NCBI RefSeq assembly: GCF_021347895.1
Contig: NC_067117.1
Span: 37,653,567 to 37,717,566 of the forward strand
Direction: 5' to 3'
Origin: Acanthochromis polyacanthus
Lineage: Eukaryota; Chordata; Actinopteri; Pomacentridae
DNA length: 64,000 nucleotides
Position 1 is the first letter of the stretch. The number at the start of each line of letters is the position of its first letter. The translations under genes and the position numbers were made by a program. Positions 31,158 to 41,999 of the stretch are shown here, one piece after another. Below the pieces are notes generated by a model. The model worked only from the letters and a program-made list of their open reading frames with translations. It did not search any database and was not told the origin of the DNA.

Positions 31158-31503
31158 TGTCCTTCCAGGGCTCAGTAGGAAAAAGTATGAATATATGGAA
31201 TGAAACTTTGAATAGATGGAATGAAAATCTGGTCATTATATATATTCCAGCTTTCATTCCATACATTCCGACTTTCATTCAATATATATCAAGTTTCATT
31301 CAATATATATCAAGTTTCATTCAATATATATCGATTTTCAGTATATATATATCGACTTTCATTCAATATATATCGACTTTCATTATATATATATATATAT
31401 CGACTTCCATTATATATGTATATCAAGTTTCATTCAATATATATCGATTTTCATTATATATATCGACTTTCATTATATATATAATTTCCTAAATGGCATG
31501 CCA
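31158..31503 (-). repeat. Right terminal inverted repeat of the large element
   Basis: Complement of the left end: ccttccagggctcagtagg, then ttcattccatatatt units, then tttcattatatatat units, then aaatggcatgcca. It is shorter than the left end by about 135 bp because of fewer internal units. Confidence 0.75.
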
Positions 31504-31518
31504 TAATATATATACATG

Positions 31519-31570
<52 letters not shown>
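31504..31570. repeat. (AT)n microsatellite
   Basis: A nearly pure ta run of about 45 bp after tacatgtatg; it masks the right flank of the large element. Confidence 0.9.
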
Positions 31571-31573
<3 letters not shown>

Positions 31574-31804
31574 CATTTGCAAAAACCGATAACTCCGTTT
31601 TGATAAATTTTCAGAAAACTTTTTTTTTATTGTTTACTTGAGATAATATCAATCAAACTGAAGTTGAGTGGATTTGATTCGGTGGAAAAATATATGACAA
31701 ATTAGAGAAAAAATAAATTATTATTATTATTATTATTATTATCTAAAGTAAACAATAAAAAATGAGTTTTCTGAAAATGGAGTTACCTGTTTTTGCAAAT
31801 GAAC
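31571..31804. mobile_element. Short palindromic MITE with (ATT)n core
   Basis: Left arm gttcatttgcaaaaacc, gataactccgtttt, ttgtttactt pairs with right arm aagtaaacaat, ctgaaaatggagtta, tttgcaaatgaac. Arms are about 65 bp around an (att)n run (31719-31742). Ends and size suit a Tc1/mariner-derived MITE. The flanks are TA-rich, so the TA duplication is uncertain. Confidence 0.75.
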
Positions 31805-31809
31805 TCTTC

Positions 31810-31843
<34 letters not shown>

Positions 31844-32559
31844 TAAAAAGAGATAACAGATTACATTTTCAATTCAGTCTTTTTATCTCAAAACATTTTC
31901 TACATATCTTAGTATTTACATTTATATATGTAATGGCTGAACTGAAAAGATTCCCTGGCCTCTGGACCTAAAAAATAAGACAACTAAAATTGCAGGCTAC
32001 ATTTGTAGGAAGCCTTTTTCTGTGTTTTTTTTTTTTTTTCAGATCAAATATTCTCTATCATTAGCACATGTTTTGACGTTGACAATAAACTAGACCACAC
32101 GAAAATCGGTTGAGAAATGAGCAAATTATGATTTATTTTCAATGTACATGCATTGCTTTGAATGGGAACTTTGCCCCTTCCAAGATGGCCGCCATGTAGG
32201 CACGTCGCTTAGCCGGCTGCTCCAGCGTGCTGGCATATCAGCATCAGAATCAGAACCAGAATCACTTTGATTTGCCAAGTATGTGAGCACATACAAAGAA
32301 TTTGACTCCGGTATTTTACAGTACCCTCTTGTACTAGACAAATAGAAAATTAAGTAATAAACATAAGTTATGTAACAAAAAAATAAAAATACTAACATAA
32401 CTTTGACATTACATAATAAGAAAAATTAACATAAAATAACATGACGTGACATGACATGACATGACATGACATGACATAACATAACATAACAACATAAAAT
32501 AACTGAGTTTAAAGTGATCTATGATTACAACTGTGTGGTACTACACGAAAAGACATTTC
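31805..32559. other. Upstream spacer with simple repeats
   Basis: (AT)n at 31820-31845, a T run at 32023-32040, a dispersed repeat piece at about 32243-32340 (agaatcactttgatttgcca) and an (atgac)n array at about 32440-32492. No ORF. Confidence 0.6.
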
Positions 32560-33016
32560 AGAGCTTCCATGGAGGTAGAGGATTTCATGTTGTCGTGAAA
32601 TATGATCTCACGATGAACAAAGACGTGACAAGAGCTGGACAATACCACCAGAAACTGCTTCAGAGGTTCGTAGTCCTGCCAAAAGCGATACATTTTTTGG
32701 CGATCACTTTCTCCATGTCGCCTTTAAGAGACGATCTTTGCTCTTACGACAGCGCTGTTCGGGGAGGAGCGGGAGTCGTGGTCGAGTCGAGGGAGCGGGG
32801 CCGCCGCTGATTGGCCAACGGGCCGGACAGCCTGTATCAGTATATAAGCTGAGGCTGCAGCTCCGAGCGGCTGCTGTACATTTGCGTTGCACATGTGCGG
32901 AAGAAGAAAGCGGTGACATGACTGAGTGAGAGGCAGTCGCCAGAAGAAAGCAGACTAACCCACGTCCACTTCTCCTCTGGAAGGATCCTGAAGCGGCTAG
33001 GTACCGGGACGTTTCT
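32560..33016 (+). promoter_or_regulatory. osgin1: Putative osgin1 promoter and untranslated first exon
   Basis: The window turns sharply CpG- and GC-rich here. A TATATAAG box lies at 32841-32848, about 30 bp upstream of a likely start near 32875, and the exon would end at the donor ttct|gtgagt (33016/33017). The next + strand gene is osgin1, whose first coding exon has an acceptor at 43685 just upstream of its ATG, so a non-coding upstream exon is required. Linking the two across 10.7 kb is inference. No clear antioxidant response element was seen. Confidence 0.45.
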
Positions 33017-33252
33017 GTGAGTAGCAAAGGTGTCGGTGAACTTGCATACATCAGGCTGCGGCCTGGTGGTCTCCGCAATTGGCGCCTTCATACAGTGCGT
33101 TCAGGGGGAACACGGAGAACAGGTCTTAAATTTTAAAGAGATTTAAAGTGAGTCCTGCCGGCGGGGAAGGGGCCTGGTCCGGACTGAACAGAGCGGTTAC
33201 ATGTGCAGTCCGCTGCTGCGCCTCTACCACCATGTCCTGCTAAATTTAGCCA

Positions 33253-33900
33253 ATTGATCATAGTCTCTTAGGGAAATGTAGTGGGAAGTTTGTCATTACA
33301 TAAGAAAGGATACCACATTACTATGCAAAAGTCCCTTCAGGAAATGTATTTCAATTCATAAGATGCCTCAGAACAATGACAATACTGTTTCTGTTCCCTT
33401 CTAAATATTTCTGGTAAAACAAATCAACTCAAATTCTAGTATTTTACTTGCTCTGCGCCCTGGATCCTATCCACTGCAGTTAAAATTGCTTTAAAGGACC
33501 AATTCAACTCATAGTGGAAAACTTTCCACTTGATCAAAAAGCGATCGTTATTAATGAATCACAATTAGTAGGGGTTTAATTGCACAGAAAACTGTGTCCC
33601 CATAGATAACATAATTTTTCAAAATTGTAAATAGAAAAATAGCCTCGGTTTCGACAAACAGTACTGTAGTATTACGTATGATCATCCTAAATGTCATGCC
33701 TGATAAAACTGCAGTCATTCTTATCTATGGTGTACTGCATTGTGGGAAGCTTGACAATACATAGGAAAAAGTTGCAACACACACATGCAGATGTCTGAAG
33801 TCAGTGAAAATGCCTCTTCTGTTCAATTTTAAATTATTTATGTAAAAGAAAACCATCAATCCATTTGTATTCTAGAAGATATATACATTTTCTAAACTAG
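33253..33900. repeat. Old tandem duplication in osgin1 intron 1
   Basis: 33253-33450 and 33717-33900 share an ordered set of blocks (gtgggaag, t-t-gacaatacata-gaaa, ctgtttctgttc/cttctgttcaa, caaatc-ac/aaccatcaa, attctag). Similarity is roughly 60 percent by eye. Confidence 0.4.
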
Positions 33901-34257
33901 GAACGGCAAATTATTGACATTTCAGTCATTAATCGAATATTGGACTAACTGTTTTAGCTCTAAAGTCCTGCATTTGAAAGTGACTTGCATCAAAGTGCTC
34001 TGAAAGTAACAAAAGTAACATGCACAAAAGAAAAAATGGCACCATTTATTAGCTATAAGTATGTTGTCCCTGATGCGTTTTAATATTATAGTAAAATAGA
34101 AATTAAACTCACAGTATCAGTACTTTCCAACCATTTTGTGCAGATGTGAAACACTACTGTACCGTAACTGTCTTGTCATTTTCCCTCTCAGATGGTTTTA
34201 TTTGACAGATTTGACAGACTATTTTACTGCTCTGTAAAGAAAAGACACACACACACA

Positions 34258-34294
34258 AAATTATGACAAAAGTTTTATATACACACACACACAC

Positions 34295-34325
<31 letters not shown>

Positions 34326-34331
34326 AAACTT

Positions 34332-34380
<49 letters not shown>
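34258..34380. repeat. (CA)n/(TA)n microsatellites
   Basis: Runs of ac and ta at 34232-34256 and 34282-34378, separated by aaaactttatttt. Confidence 0.9.
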
Positions 34381-34382
<2 letters not shown>

Positions 34383-35187
34383 TTATTTGGATATTGCGCA
34401 CATGCGCTATATACCATTTCCAATCCTGTCAAACAGAGAAATATAAAGACTCGTGTTTATTATGCTTCACTATTAGTCTGTATCGTCACACAGCGGTCTA
34501 TATGGACCAGTTCTGCTTTGTCTGTAGACTCTGGCTGCCTCTGCAGACTCCTGCAGCCCTTCTGCAGGTCAGTGGGCAGACATAATTAAAATCTCATTAG
34601 CCGTCTGGCCGGTACAGATGGCAGATGGGCTGGCCAGCTGCAGCAGGATGATTGTAGGTCGGCACACGTAGTACAGGTGCCATATAGAGCATTTCTTCCC
34701 AGAGTTGGAGACATATAGTGTGTTTTATAAAATTAACACCAGTGACAAACATTTCAAACTTCACTGTGACATAGATGCCCTCTAAAGGCATTTTGCCATT
34801 TATGTGCTTACACCTTCAAGTCAGCAAAAATCTTAAAACAAATGATGGCTTGGCCTGGCTATTAAGAGCTGATATGGATATGATGCAACACCTTATTTTT
34901 ACTGCTGATACCAAAACAACATTCTCGTGCACTTTCTGTAAACATTTTCCCAAACAAAATCCTTTTTTTTTATTTTAAAGAGATTTAGAAAACCTCAAAG
35001 AGCAGTCAAAAAAAAACAGAAGTCAGATCTAATTCTTCACTGTGGCAATTCTAAAGTGTCTAGTGAACTACAAATAAGTCTGTATTTAGATTATTTTTTC
35101 TGTCTGATTTTGAGATCTTAAAGTGGACGTTTGGTTTAGGAATTCAGCTTCGCTGCACAGTGCATGATGACACATCACTGAGATTAA

Positions 35188-35757
35188 AGCCGCATCTCCA
35201 CTAGATGCGATTTCCCCGCATCTCAATGCGCCGCATCTGAAAATCGGTCGGATGGTGGGCGGTCACTACCACTGTCGCTCGAGCACTATCATTTGACAGT
35301 ATTGTCACATGATGGCGCTCGAGCGACAGCAGGCCACTATGTGGTCACGTGGCCGCACCACAACCAGACCAGCATGCCAAATGCGGTGCGTTTCCAGTCC
35401 TGTGTGTTTACCCGGAGCGGGCCGCAGCTCATTTGCGTAGACTGTACTTCTACTTTATGCGATATGTGAGATCCCACGCATCGTGAAACAGTCCTCAAAC
35501 ATCTAAACTAGCCATGGGTGATCTAAAACAAGGGTAGATTTAGCTACTGCACAGGTTATTTCTCGCCTCAAATGATTTCAGAAATACTTTTCTTTGAAAT
35601 GTTTTTGAAATAACAGAAATTTTGTTGCCGAGTCACTGTGTTTATCCGACACGTGGCCCTCTGTCGCTCCAGCGCTGTCATGTGACAATGTTGTGGCCTG
35701 TATTTTCAGATGTGGCGCATTGGTGTGCAGAAAAATTGCATCTAATGGACATGCACC
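35188..35757. mobile_element. TTAA-flanked MITE-like element
   Basis: TTAA at 35184-35187 and 35758-35761. The inner ends pair imperfectly: agccgcatctccactagatg against the complement of the right end, ggtgcatgtccattagatgc. The interior has repeated gatgcg and gtcgctcgagc motifs. No transposase. Confidence 0.6.
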
Positions 35758-35939
35758 TTAACGAAGTCAGAAAATCCATGTGTTTGTTATAACTGAGACT
35801 TTCATCAGTCTGAGTTGGCACACTGTGTCATGCACGTGGTACGACAGCAACTGCATGTTGCACACAAGCAACACACCTATTCAGCAGGAGCCCTGTAGTT
35901 CACATTCTTGTTTGCTCTTGTGCATTGAGGAACCAGGTG

Positions 35940-36480
35940 TAAACTAACCGTGACGTCACCCGTTGGTTTCAACGCCGAGAAAATGAAGCCCGGATTTTGC
36001 TACTTCCTGGTCGCCGTTTTGGATTTTTTGGAGCCAGTGACGTAAAAAGCGTCATCTAACAGACTGGACCGGAGAGCAACTAGGGGCAGGATTGGCTGAG
36101 AACTCTCTTATCCCGCCCACGTTTTACCGCAGAGGCTTCTGTTGCTGTCTATCAAGTATAGCCACGCCCCCTGGCTCCGCCAACTTTAACGATTTATTTA
36201 AAATTCAGTATCGATTTATTTTAAGATCGGCCACCTGATCTCTCATTTTGACCATGAAAACTAACAGGAAAAAAATCCTGAGCTGTAGAAAATCAGTCTA
36301 TCAAATTTTATTTTTTCCAAAAATGAATTGGGGTCTATGGAGCAAAAGCTTTTTGGAGCCAACCCTCGCGGACGGCGGGATATTGCAAGTTTTTGACACT
36401 TCCGGGTTTGCTTCAATTCTGGAGCCAGATGCTACGTCCACTATATATACAGTCTATGGGAGGAACCAGTGCTGTGTCAT
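35940..36480. repeat. Dispersed GC-rich fish repeat
   Basis: Begins aaccgtgacgtcaccc and ends actatatatacagtctatgg, the latter a common terminus of fish non-autonomous elements. Flanked at a distance by two similar stretches (35876-35940 and 36794-36850: cctattcagcaggagccctg against cctattcaacagcagtcctg). No gene. Confidence 0.55.
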
Positions 36481-37469
36481 TGTAATCTTGGCTTGCTGTC
36501 AGCTTAACCACATGACGCACATATTGATAGATAAAGGTTACCTCACAGTTGTCATAAACACGAATATTTGGAACTTCAAGAGTAAACCAACTTGTATTTG
36601 CTTTAAAGTGCACTTTGGATCAATTTTTGAGCAGATTATCCTGTTTGGCAGTTAGACTGAGTGCTTGTCATTGTGAGTCTGCATGCATATTGCGATTAAA
36701 CCATTCTACAAACGCAGCGACATTACAGGGAAGTAAATACTAGAGAAAATTCACCAAAGAGCTCTTCATACTTGAATAAGAGAAAATCACCAACCTATTC
36801 AACAGCAGTCCTGTAGTTTACGTTCTTGTTTACTCTTGTTGGTTCCTGGCACCCTAATACACACAGCAGCCGTGGAATGTTATCAGCTGTGATTGGTTGG
36901 TTACTGTGTCTTGGCCAAATCACTACAGGATTTCTGAGTTTCTAATGGCCTACTTTGACACAGTGACCAGCTTATTAAAATGATTGTGGTTGGATCAAAT
37001 GAGTGTGATTAGGATTATGTGGATTATGTAATAACTGTGTAAGTCTGTTACAAGTGATGTACAACATTCACATTACTTCATAGTTGCGGTTGACTCGTCA
37101 ATTTTGTTTATTGGCAATTTTCATTTGAACATAGAGAGTGTGATGTCCCCACATTTCCTGCAGCCAGAGGACACTACAGTTTACAGTAAACATGATCATC
37201 TCCATAGAGCGGTTCCAATAATAGTATGTGATTCAGAAAATGGAGCAGCCCAAACTTACACAAAAGAATGTTTGTACTGCATTTGGTTTGTTATTTTATT
37301 TTATTTTTTTTTAGAAAAGATCAAATGAAACCCAGCTAAATTTCATTTCTTTACAAGAGTAAACATTGAAAACAATGTGCTTCAGTGACTGCAATGACAG
37401 CAGTACCCTGTAAATCCGGTATGAGTCACCATTTCTTGGCAGGTATTTTCAGCATTTTAGGCCAAACCG

Positions 37470-37840
37470 GACTACTCGTGCTGCACGTAGTCATGCTCTA
37501 TATGTGTGCTCTCCGGTAAACTCTGCCTGTGAAACACGTTTGAGTCTGGGCTCGTTGCCAGCTTCTGCACTGCTCTTGCGTAACCTCCTTTATCTCGCCA
37601 CCTTTCTCTCTTTCTTTCTAGTTCTTTCGTTCCTCTTTCTTCTCTGTCTCTCTGCTGCTGTGCTTATCTTTACCTTTACCTTCTGTCTTCATCTCCCTCC
37701 TTTTTGCTTTGTTGTTCGTCCTCTCCTCACTCTCCCTGTGTTCGTCTGTGTAAGCATGACTCGGCAGACTGTTAACCGCTATGTGCAGCTGTCCTCACCT
37801 CATCCTGCACACCCTCCTGTGAGTGTGCACAAGTAAAATC
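37470..37840 (+). other. Pyrimidine-rich stretch ending in an exon-like ORF
   Basis: A long C/T-rich tract (37590-37745) precedes ATG at 37756; 21 codons later there is a strong donor-like cct|gtgagtgt at about 37819. If spliced to the osgin1 exon at 43686 it would not keep the osgin1 frame, so at most it is an alternative non-coding exon with a small upstream ORF. Weak. Confidence 0.2.
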
Positions 37841-38139
37841 TTAGCTGACACAGTGGTCTGTGCTCTATTTAAGTTGTTGCATTTAGTTGAGTTTGAGTTC
37901 AGTTGAGTTTTAATGAGTATAGACAGAGAGTTTGTTGCTAAGCAGGAAATATGTGAATAATGTTCTTTAAGTGTAAAGTGAGAGCGGTCACTTGCACTTA
38001 AGTTTGTACAAAGGACAGTTCAAAATGTGCAGAATTGGCTGGTCAAAGTGGCTGGTAGCGCTGAATTTGTTATTCTAAAAATAAGGTGTGGATCCTCTGT
38101 ACTCCAAGCAGTTTCTATGTGTTTTTTCTCATAGTGTGC

Positions 38140-38345
38140 TTCCACCGATCAGGCATAACATTATGACCACCTGCCTAAAACTGTGTTGGTCCACCTTTTG
38201 CTGCCGAAACCAGCCGTCAACCATCAACGCATAGACTCCACTAAACCCCTAAAGGTGTGCTGTGGTATCTCGCACAAAAATGTCAGCAGCAGATCCTTTA
38301 AATCTTGTAAGTTGCAAGGTGGGGCCTTCTGGGTCCTTCTGAAGC
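38140..38345. repeat. Dispersed repeat fragment
   Basis: Starts ccgatcaggcataacattat-gaccacctgcc, a sequence recurrent in fish genomes; the copy stops after tgcaaggtggggcc. No coding content here. Confidence 0.6.
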
Positions 38346-39337
38346 CCCCAAACCAGGATGGTGGGTTATTAGGGTGTTTTGTCTTTAAAAAAAATTGCGA
38401 AAATAATACCATTTATCGGTAGGGATGGCTAAATGAGCTGTTGGGTGAATTTTTAAAATACTGGTCTAGTGATGAGCTCCAATGGCAATGGTTCTTAGAA
38501 AGTTAGAAGATTGTTGTGTTGCATGTTCTTTGTCATCACCATAAGACATAACACACCTATGCTTTCTAAATCTCAGACAGACTTCAGTCTTTTAGAGTTC
38601 TGGCAGACTGAACACCAGGTGTCTGAGGAGCAGAGCAGCTCTGTCACTCACCTGCAACTCTGTGCAGCAACACAAGTAATGATGGAGGGGAAACAAATGT
38701 TTAAAACTATACTTAAACTTCACTACAGTTGAAACAGAAAAATATTCGTTGCTACAAGAGTAACAAGTCGTTTGCATGTCGGAGCAGAAACGAGCAATAT
38801 GTTAAAACATTCAGTAAAAGTTTGTCACATAGCCTACAGAGTTCATAGTTTATTCCTGGATAACCAGGTACATTATGTTTGCTAGCAGCTTGAACATGAA
38901 GTTAGCTAAATTATACAAACATTAGCTAATGATTAGGTAAGTAAGAAGTACGTGTTCTCCAGCCATTTTTTGAACTGTGACTGTCATTTTAGTTTCACAT
39001 TCAGAGCACAGAGCAACAGTATTTAGTGATTTGAAGGCTGCAGGTAAGCTGTCTACAATCATTTTACTCTCAAAAGTGACAACAGAAACTGGTTTTATCT
39101 ATCCAATGTACTGCAATGTACTGGCAATTACCTAATATCTGTTCGGTGGAGGTTTTATTTCTGATATTATGCTAGGCAGGTTATTGAAACACTCTAGATA
39201 ATATTTTATTTTAGAGTAAAACCTTTGACACTGCCCTCTGGTCATTCCCCTCAACACAGCGTTAGTGTCACCATAAATTTTAATTGTTACACAGTCTGAG
39301 AAAATAAAGCCATCTTTATTCTGTTCTTAATTATTAG

Positions 39338-39431
39338 GGTCCGAGCACCGAGGGTGCCGAGGACAGGCGGTGCAAGGGCACCGACTGTCCAAGGCACCAG
39401 CGGTGCCAAGGACCCTATTGAAACCCCAAGG

Positions 39432-39464
<33 letters not shown>

Positions 39465-41928
39465 TTTATTTTTATTTTTATTTTTATTTTTTTTTCCTCC
39501 CGGCAAATGAATTACCTTTTTGGCGGCCTTATCATACCCCCAAAACGTGTGAAATTTGGCATGCACATCAGGACTGGCGAACAATTTGATATTTTATGGG
39601 AGTTGCGCGTGTGTGTGGATACATGGCTCTATAGCACCCCCTGCAAAATTGAAAAAGTGGTCATTAGGCCAACTGCGACAATGTTTCATTTACAGCTACA
39701 ATAGTTGGTGGGCACATGCAGCACATCAGGACGCACGAAAAAGTCAATCACAGCCACGCCCTAAACCCAACAGGAAGTCGGCTATCTTGAATTTGCTGTA
39801 AATTTTTGAAAATTAATAGCTCCTAGGGGGTACTGAAATTTGGCCAGTATATGCACCAGACCTTCCTGATGAAAAGTTATCAAAATGTTGGCCAGAAGCC
39901 AAAAGGTGTGGCCATGCCGGAGCCTCAATAAACTGATCCTTCGCCATGAAACAGGAAGTGGTGTCTAATTCTTCTCAACATACTCCAATCTGCCTGAAAC
40001 TTTACATGTATGATGACAGTCTTGTCCTGATGTCATCCACATAGGGATATTCATTGACAGTTATAGCGCCATCTTGTGGTTTCAGGAAATAGACATTGCT
40101 TACACTTTCATGCCCTATTCTTACCCAGTTGATCATATTCACCTCAAATGCGGTGGCAACAGGCTGAACATGTTGATGATGAAGCACAGTGAAAATGGTG
40201 ACTTGTCATCAAAGGGTGTGTCTGTGGTGGTGCGATGAATTTTGATGTTTCGCCATGAAAATTTAACGATTCATATCTCAGCTCAACAAGATCCTATCTG
40301 CCCCAAACTTCACATGCTGGACACCAGGTCCAGTCTGAACACATCCACACTCATAAATTCTGCAAAAGTCATAGCGCCACCTGTTGGTAATAGTAAGTTT
40401 AAGGCCTTATATTTTCAGGTACAATGGCCCCAAACTTGGTGATATCATGCTGGAAATTGGTCAACCAAGTCTTCACCTCTTGACAATCCCACACTGTGAA
40501 GGCTGTGACATTTCATGCAACGCTGTTGCCGTAGCAACCAAATATCGCCATGTAAAACAAAGTCCTTTTGACAGGTTAGGAATACTCCAACGCTCACTAA
40601 AATTACCACACACATCACCCTCGACCCAAGGAACGACACCGTATGCATCTCGGCACTGCACATGCTGTAGTGCCCCCTGCAGACATTTTAACAAACAGCC
40701 CCCCCAGCACGTTTCACCTACATCCATGAAATTTGGGAGGCCTATAGAGCACATCAGGACGCACAAAAAAGCCTCTTGGAGCCATGCCCTAAACCCAACA
40801 GGAAGTCGGCCATCTTGGATTAATTGTGAGATTTTTGATGATTTTTCTCAGTTTTGAGAGTGAATACCTCCTAGGGCAGGGGTCAGCAAGTAGATGTGGC
40901 TTCGGGCCAAAATGTTTGTAAACAATCGAACAGCGGGCCAACCTGCGGAGGGGTGCGCTCCGATTCTGTGAGCGGGGGTGGGGGTGGGGGGGATGGGGGG
41001 ACACCGCGAGCAGCGGAGCCTCTATAGCTGATCGCAGCTGCTTGGGACACATGTCTCAATTCTGATCACAGATGTATTAAAAATGACTGCCGAGACACAC
41101 GTTTTGCACACACTGTTGCTCAGTGAAATCTGGCTGGTACAACCGTGTCCGACCAGTAGCGCAAACGTGGAAATGCCCGGCAGCAGCCGACAACGCGAGT
41201 TTCATGTTGTGGTGACGGACTGGCTTGGCTCCGTGCCAAATCAAATTTTCAAAATCATCTGGTGGGCCAGATATTATTCCTGACGGGCCAGTTTTGGCCC
41301 GCGGGCCGCCAGTTGCCAACCACTGTCCTAGGGGGTAACTCCAGGAGACCTGAAATTTTGTCAGTCCACACAGCAGGACTTGATGATGAAAAGTTATCAA
41401 AAGTTTAACCAGAAGCCAAATGGCGTGGCCATGGTGACCATCAGAGTTTTGATGCTTCGCCATGATACATCAGTTGCTGTATAACTCTCCTCTGCATGCT
41501 CCAATCAATCTGCCTCAAACTTTCCATGTGTGATCAGAGTCCAATCCTGATCACATCTATAGGCCAATATACACTCTCAGTCGACGCGCCACCTGTTGGA
41601 TGGACAGGACATGCTTTATAAGTAGTCTGTACATGTTCCAATCAGCCTGAAACTTTACATGACTGATTAGAATCCAACCCTCATCACATCCACTGTTTGA
41701 AATGCACTCTGTCACAGCACCACCTGGTGGATAGACAGGAAATGCTCTATAACTGCTCTGAACAGGCTCCAATCTGGCTGAAATTTTACATGTATGATCA
41801 GACTCTGGTCCAGATGCGATTCAGAGGCCGACATACACTCTCAGTCATAGCGCCACCTGGTGGGCGTGCGTTGATTCGCCGACCAGTGTGGATGCGAGGA
41901 CCCGTCCATCGCTGCTTGCAGCTTTAAT
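39338..41928. repeat. 2.6-kb dispersed non-coding element with terminal hairpin
   Basis: Begins attagggtccgagcaccgag, then a multiply repeated ggtgccgaggac-like segment and (att)n, (tttttA)n tracts (39431-39495). The body repeats phrases such as agcgccacctggtgg, aactttacatgtatgat and ctaaacccaacaggaagtcg several times. The end is cgctgcttgcagctttaatt with a gctgc-tt-gcagc hairpin. No inverted termini and no ORF. Superfamily unknown. It is interrupted by the hAT-like insertion at 40877. Confidence 0.65.
40877..41325. mobile_element. hAT-like non-autonomous element with 8-bp target duplication
   Basis: Ends caggggtcagcaa and ttgccaaccactg, flanked on both sides by tcctaggg (40869-40876; 41326-41333). 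Eight-base duplication and CAGGG-type ends define hAT. The interior is GC-rich without a transposase; 41105-41175 is similar to 30780-30860. Confidence 0.9.
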
Positions 41929-41999
41929 TTGTTTATTTTTTTCTCTTAAAAACAAAACAAACAAAAACAATCCAAAAGTACTGTTAAGAATACAGGTAA

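Larger units (their letters stand above)
22014..31503. mobile_element. Large DNA transposon with long AT-rich inverted ends (about 3.7 kb without nested gypsy)
   Basis: Both ends have the same order when one is complemented: ggcatgcc, then aaattatata, then many tgaatgaaagtcgatatat units, then a reversal to ttttcattccatatattc, then cctac(c/t)gagccc(c/t)ggaag. The ends span about 22014-22495 and 31158-31503. Inside lie a small inward-reading exon at each end, a MULE-like element, a decayed two-exon ORF and a nested gypsy element (24813-30591). Superfamily unknown; the left exon faintly suggests an integrase-type (IS3EU-like) transposase. The target duplication is masked by flanking (AT)n. Confidence 0.65.

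Noticed and set aside
32437..32495. CRISPR-like regular repeats (atgac units) and other short arrays
   Set aside because: Simple eukaryotic microsatellites without spacers; CRISPR arrays are not expected in a vertebrate nuclear genome.
32860..33016. Antioxidant response element in the proposed osgin1 promoter
   Set aside because: TGAC-containing stretches exist, but none matches the core with the correctly spaced GC on either strand.
39354..39704. ORF with a run of isoleucines and its opposite-strand Lys/Asn frame
   Set aside because: Produced by the (att)n and tttttA tracts of a dispersed repeat.
41541..41927. Small frames in the 40-42 kb repeat as coding genes
   Set aside because: They come from recycled non-coding phrases such as agcgccacctggtgg and show no conserved protein pattern.
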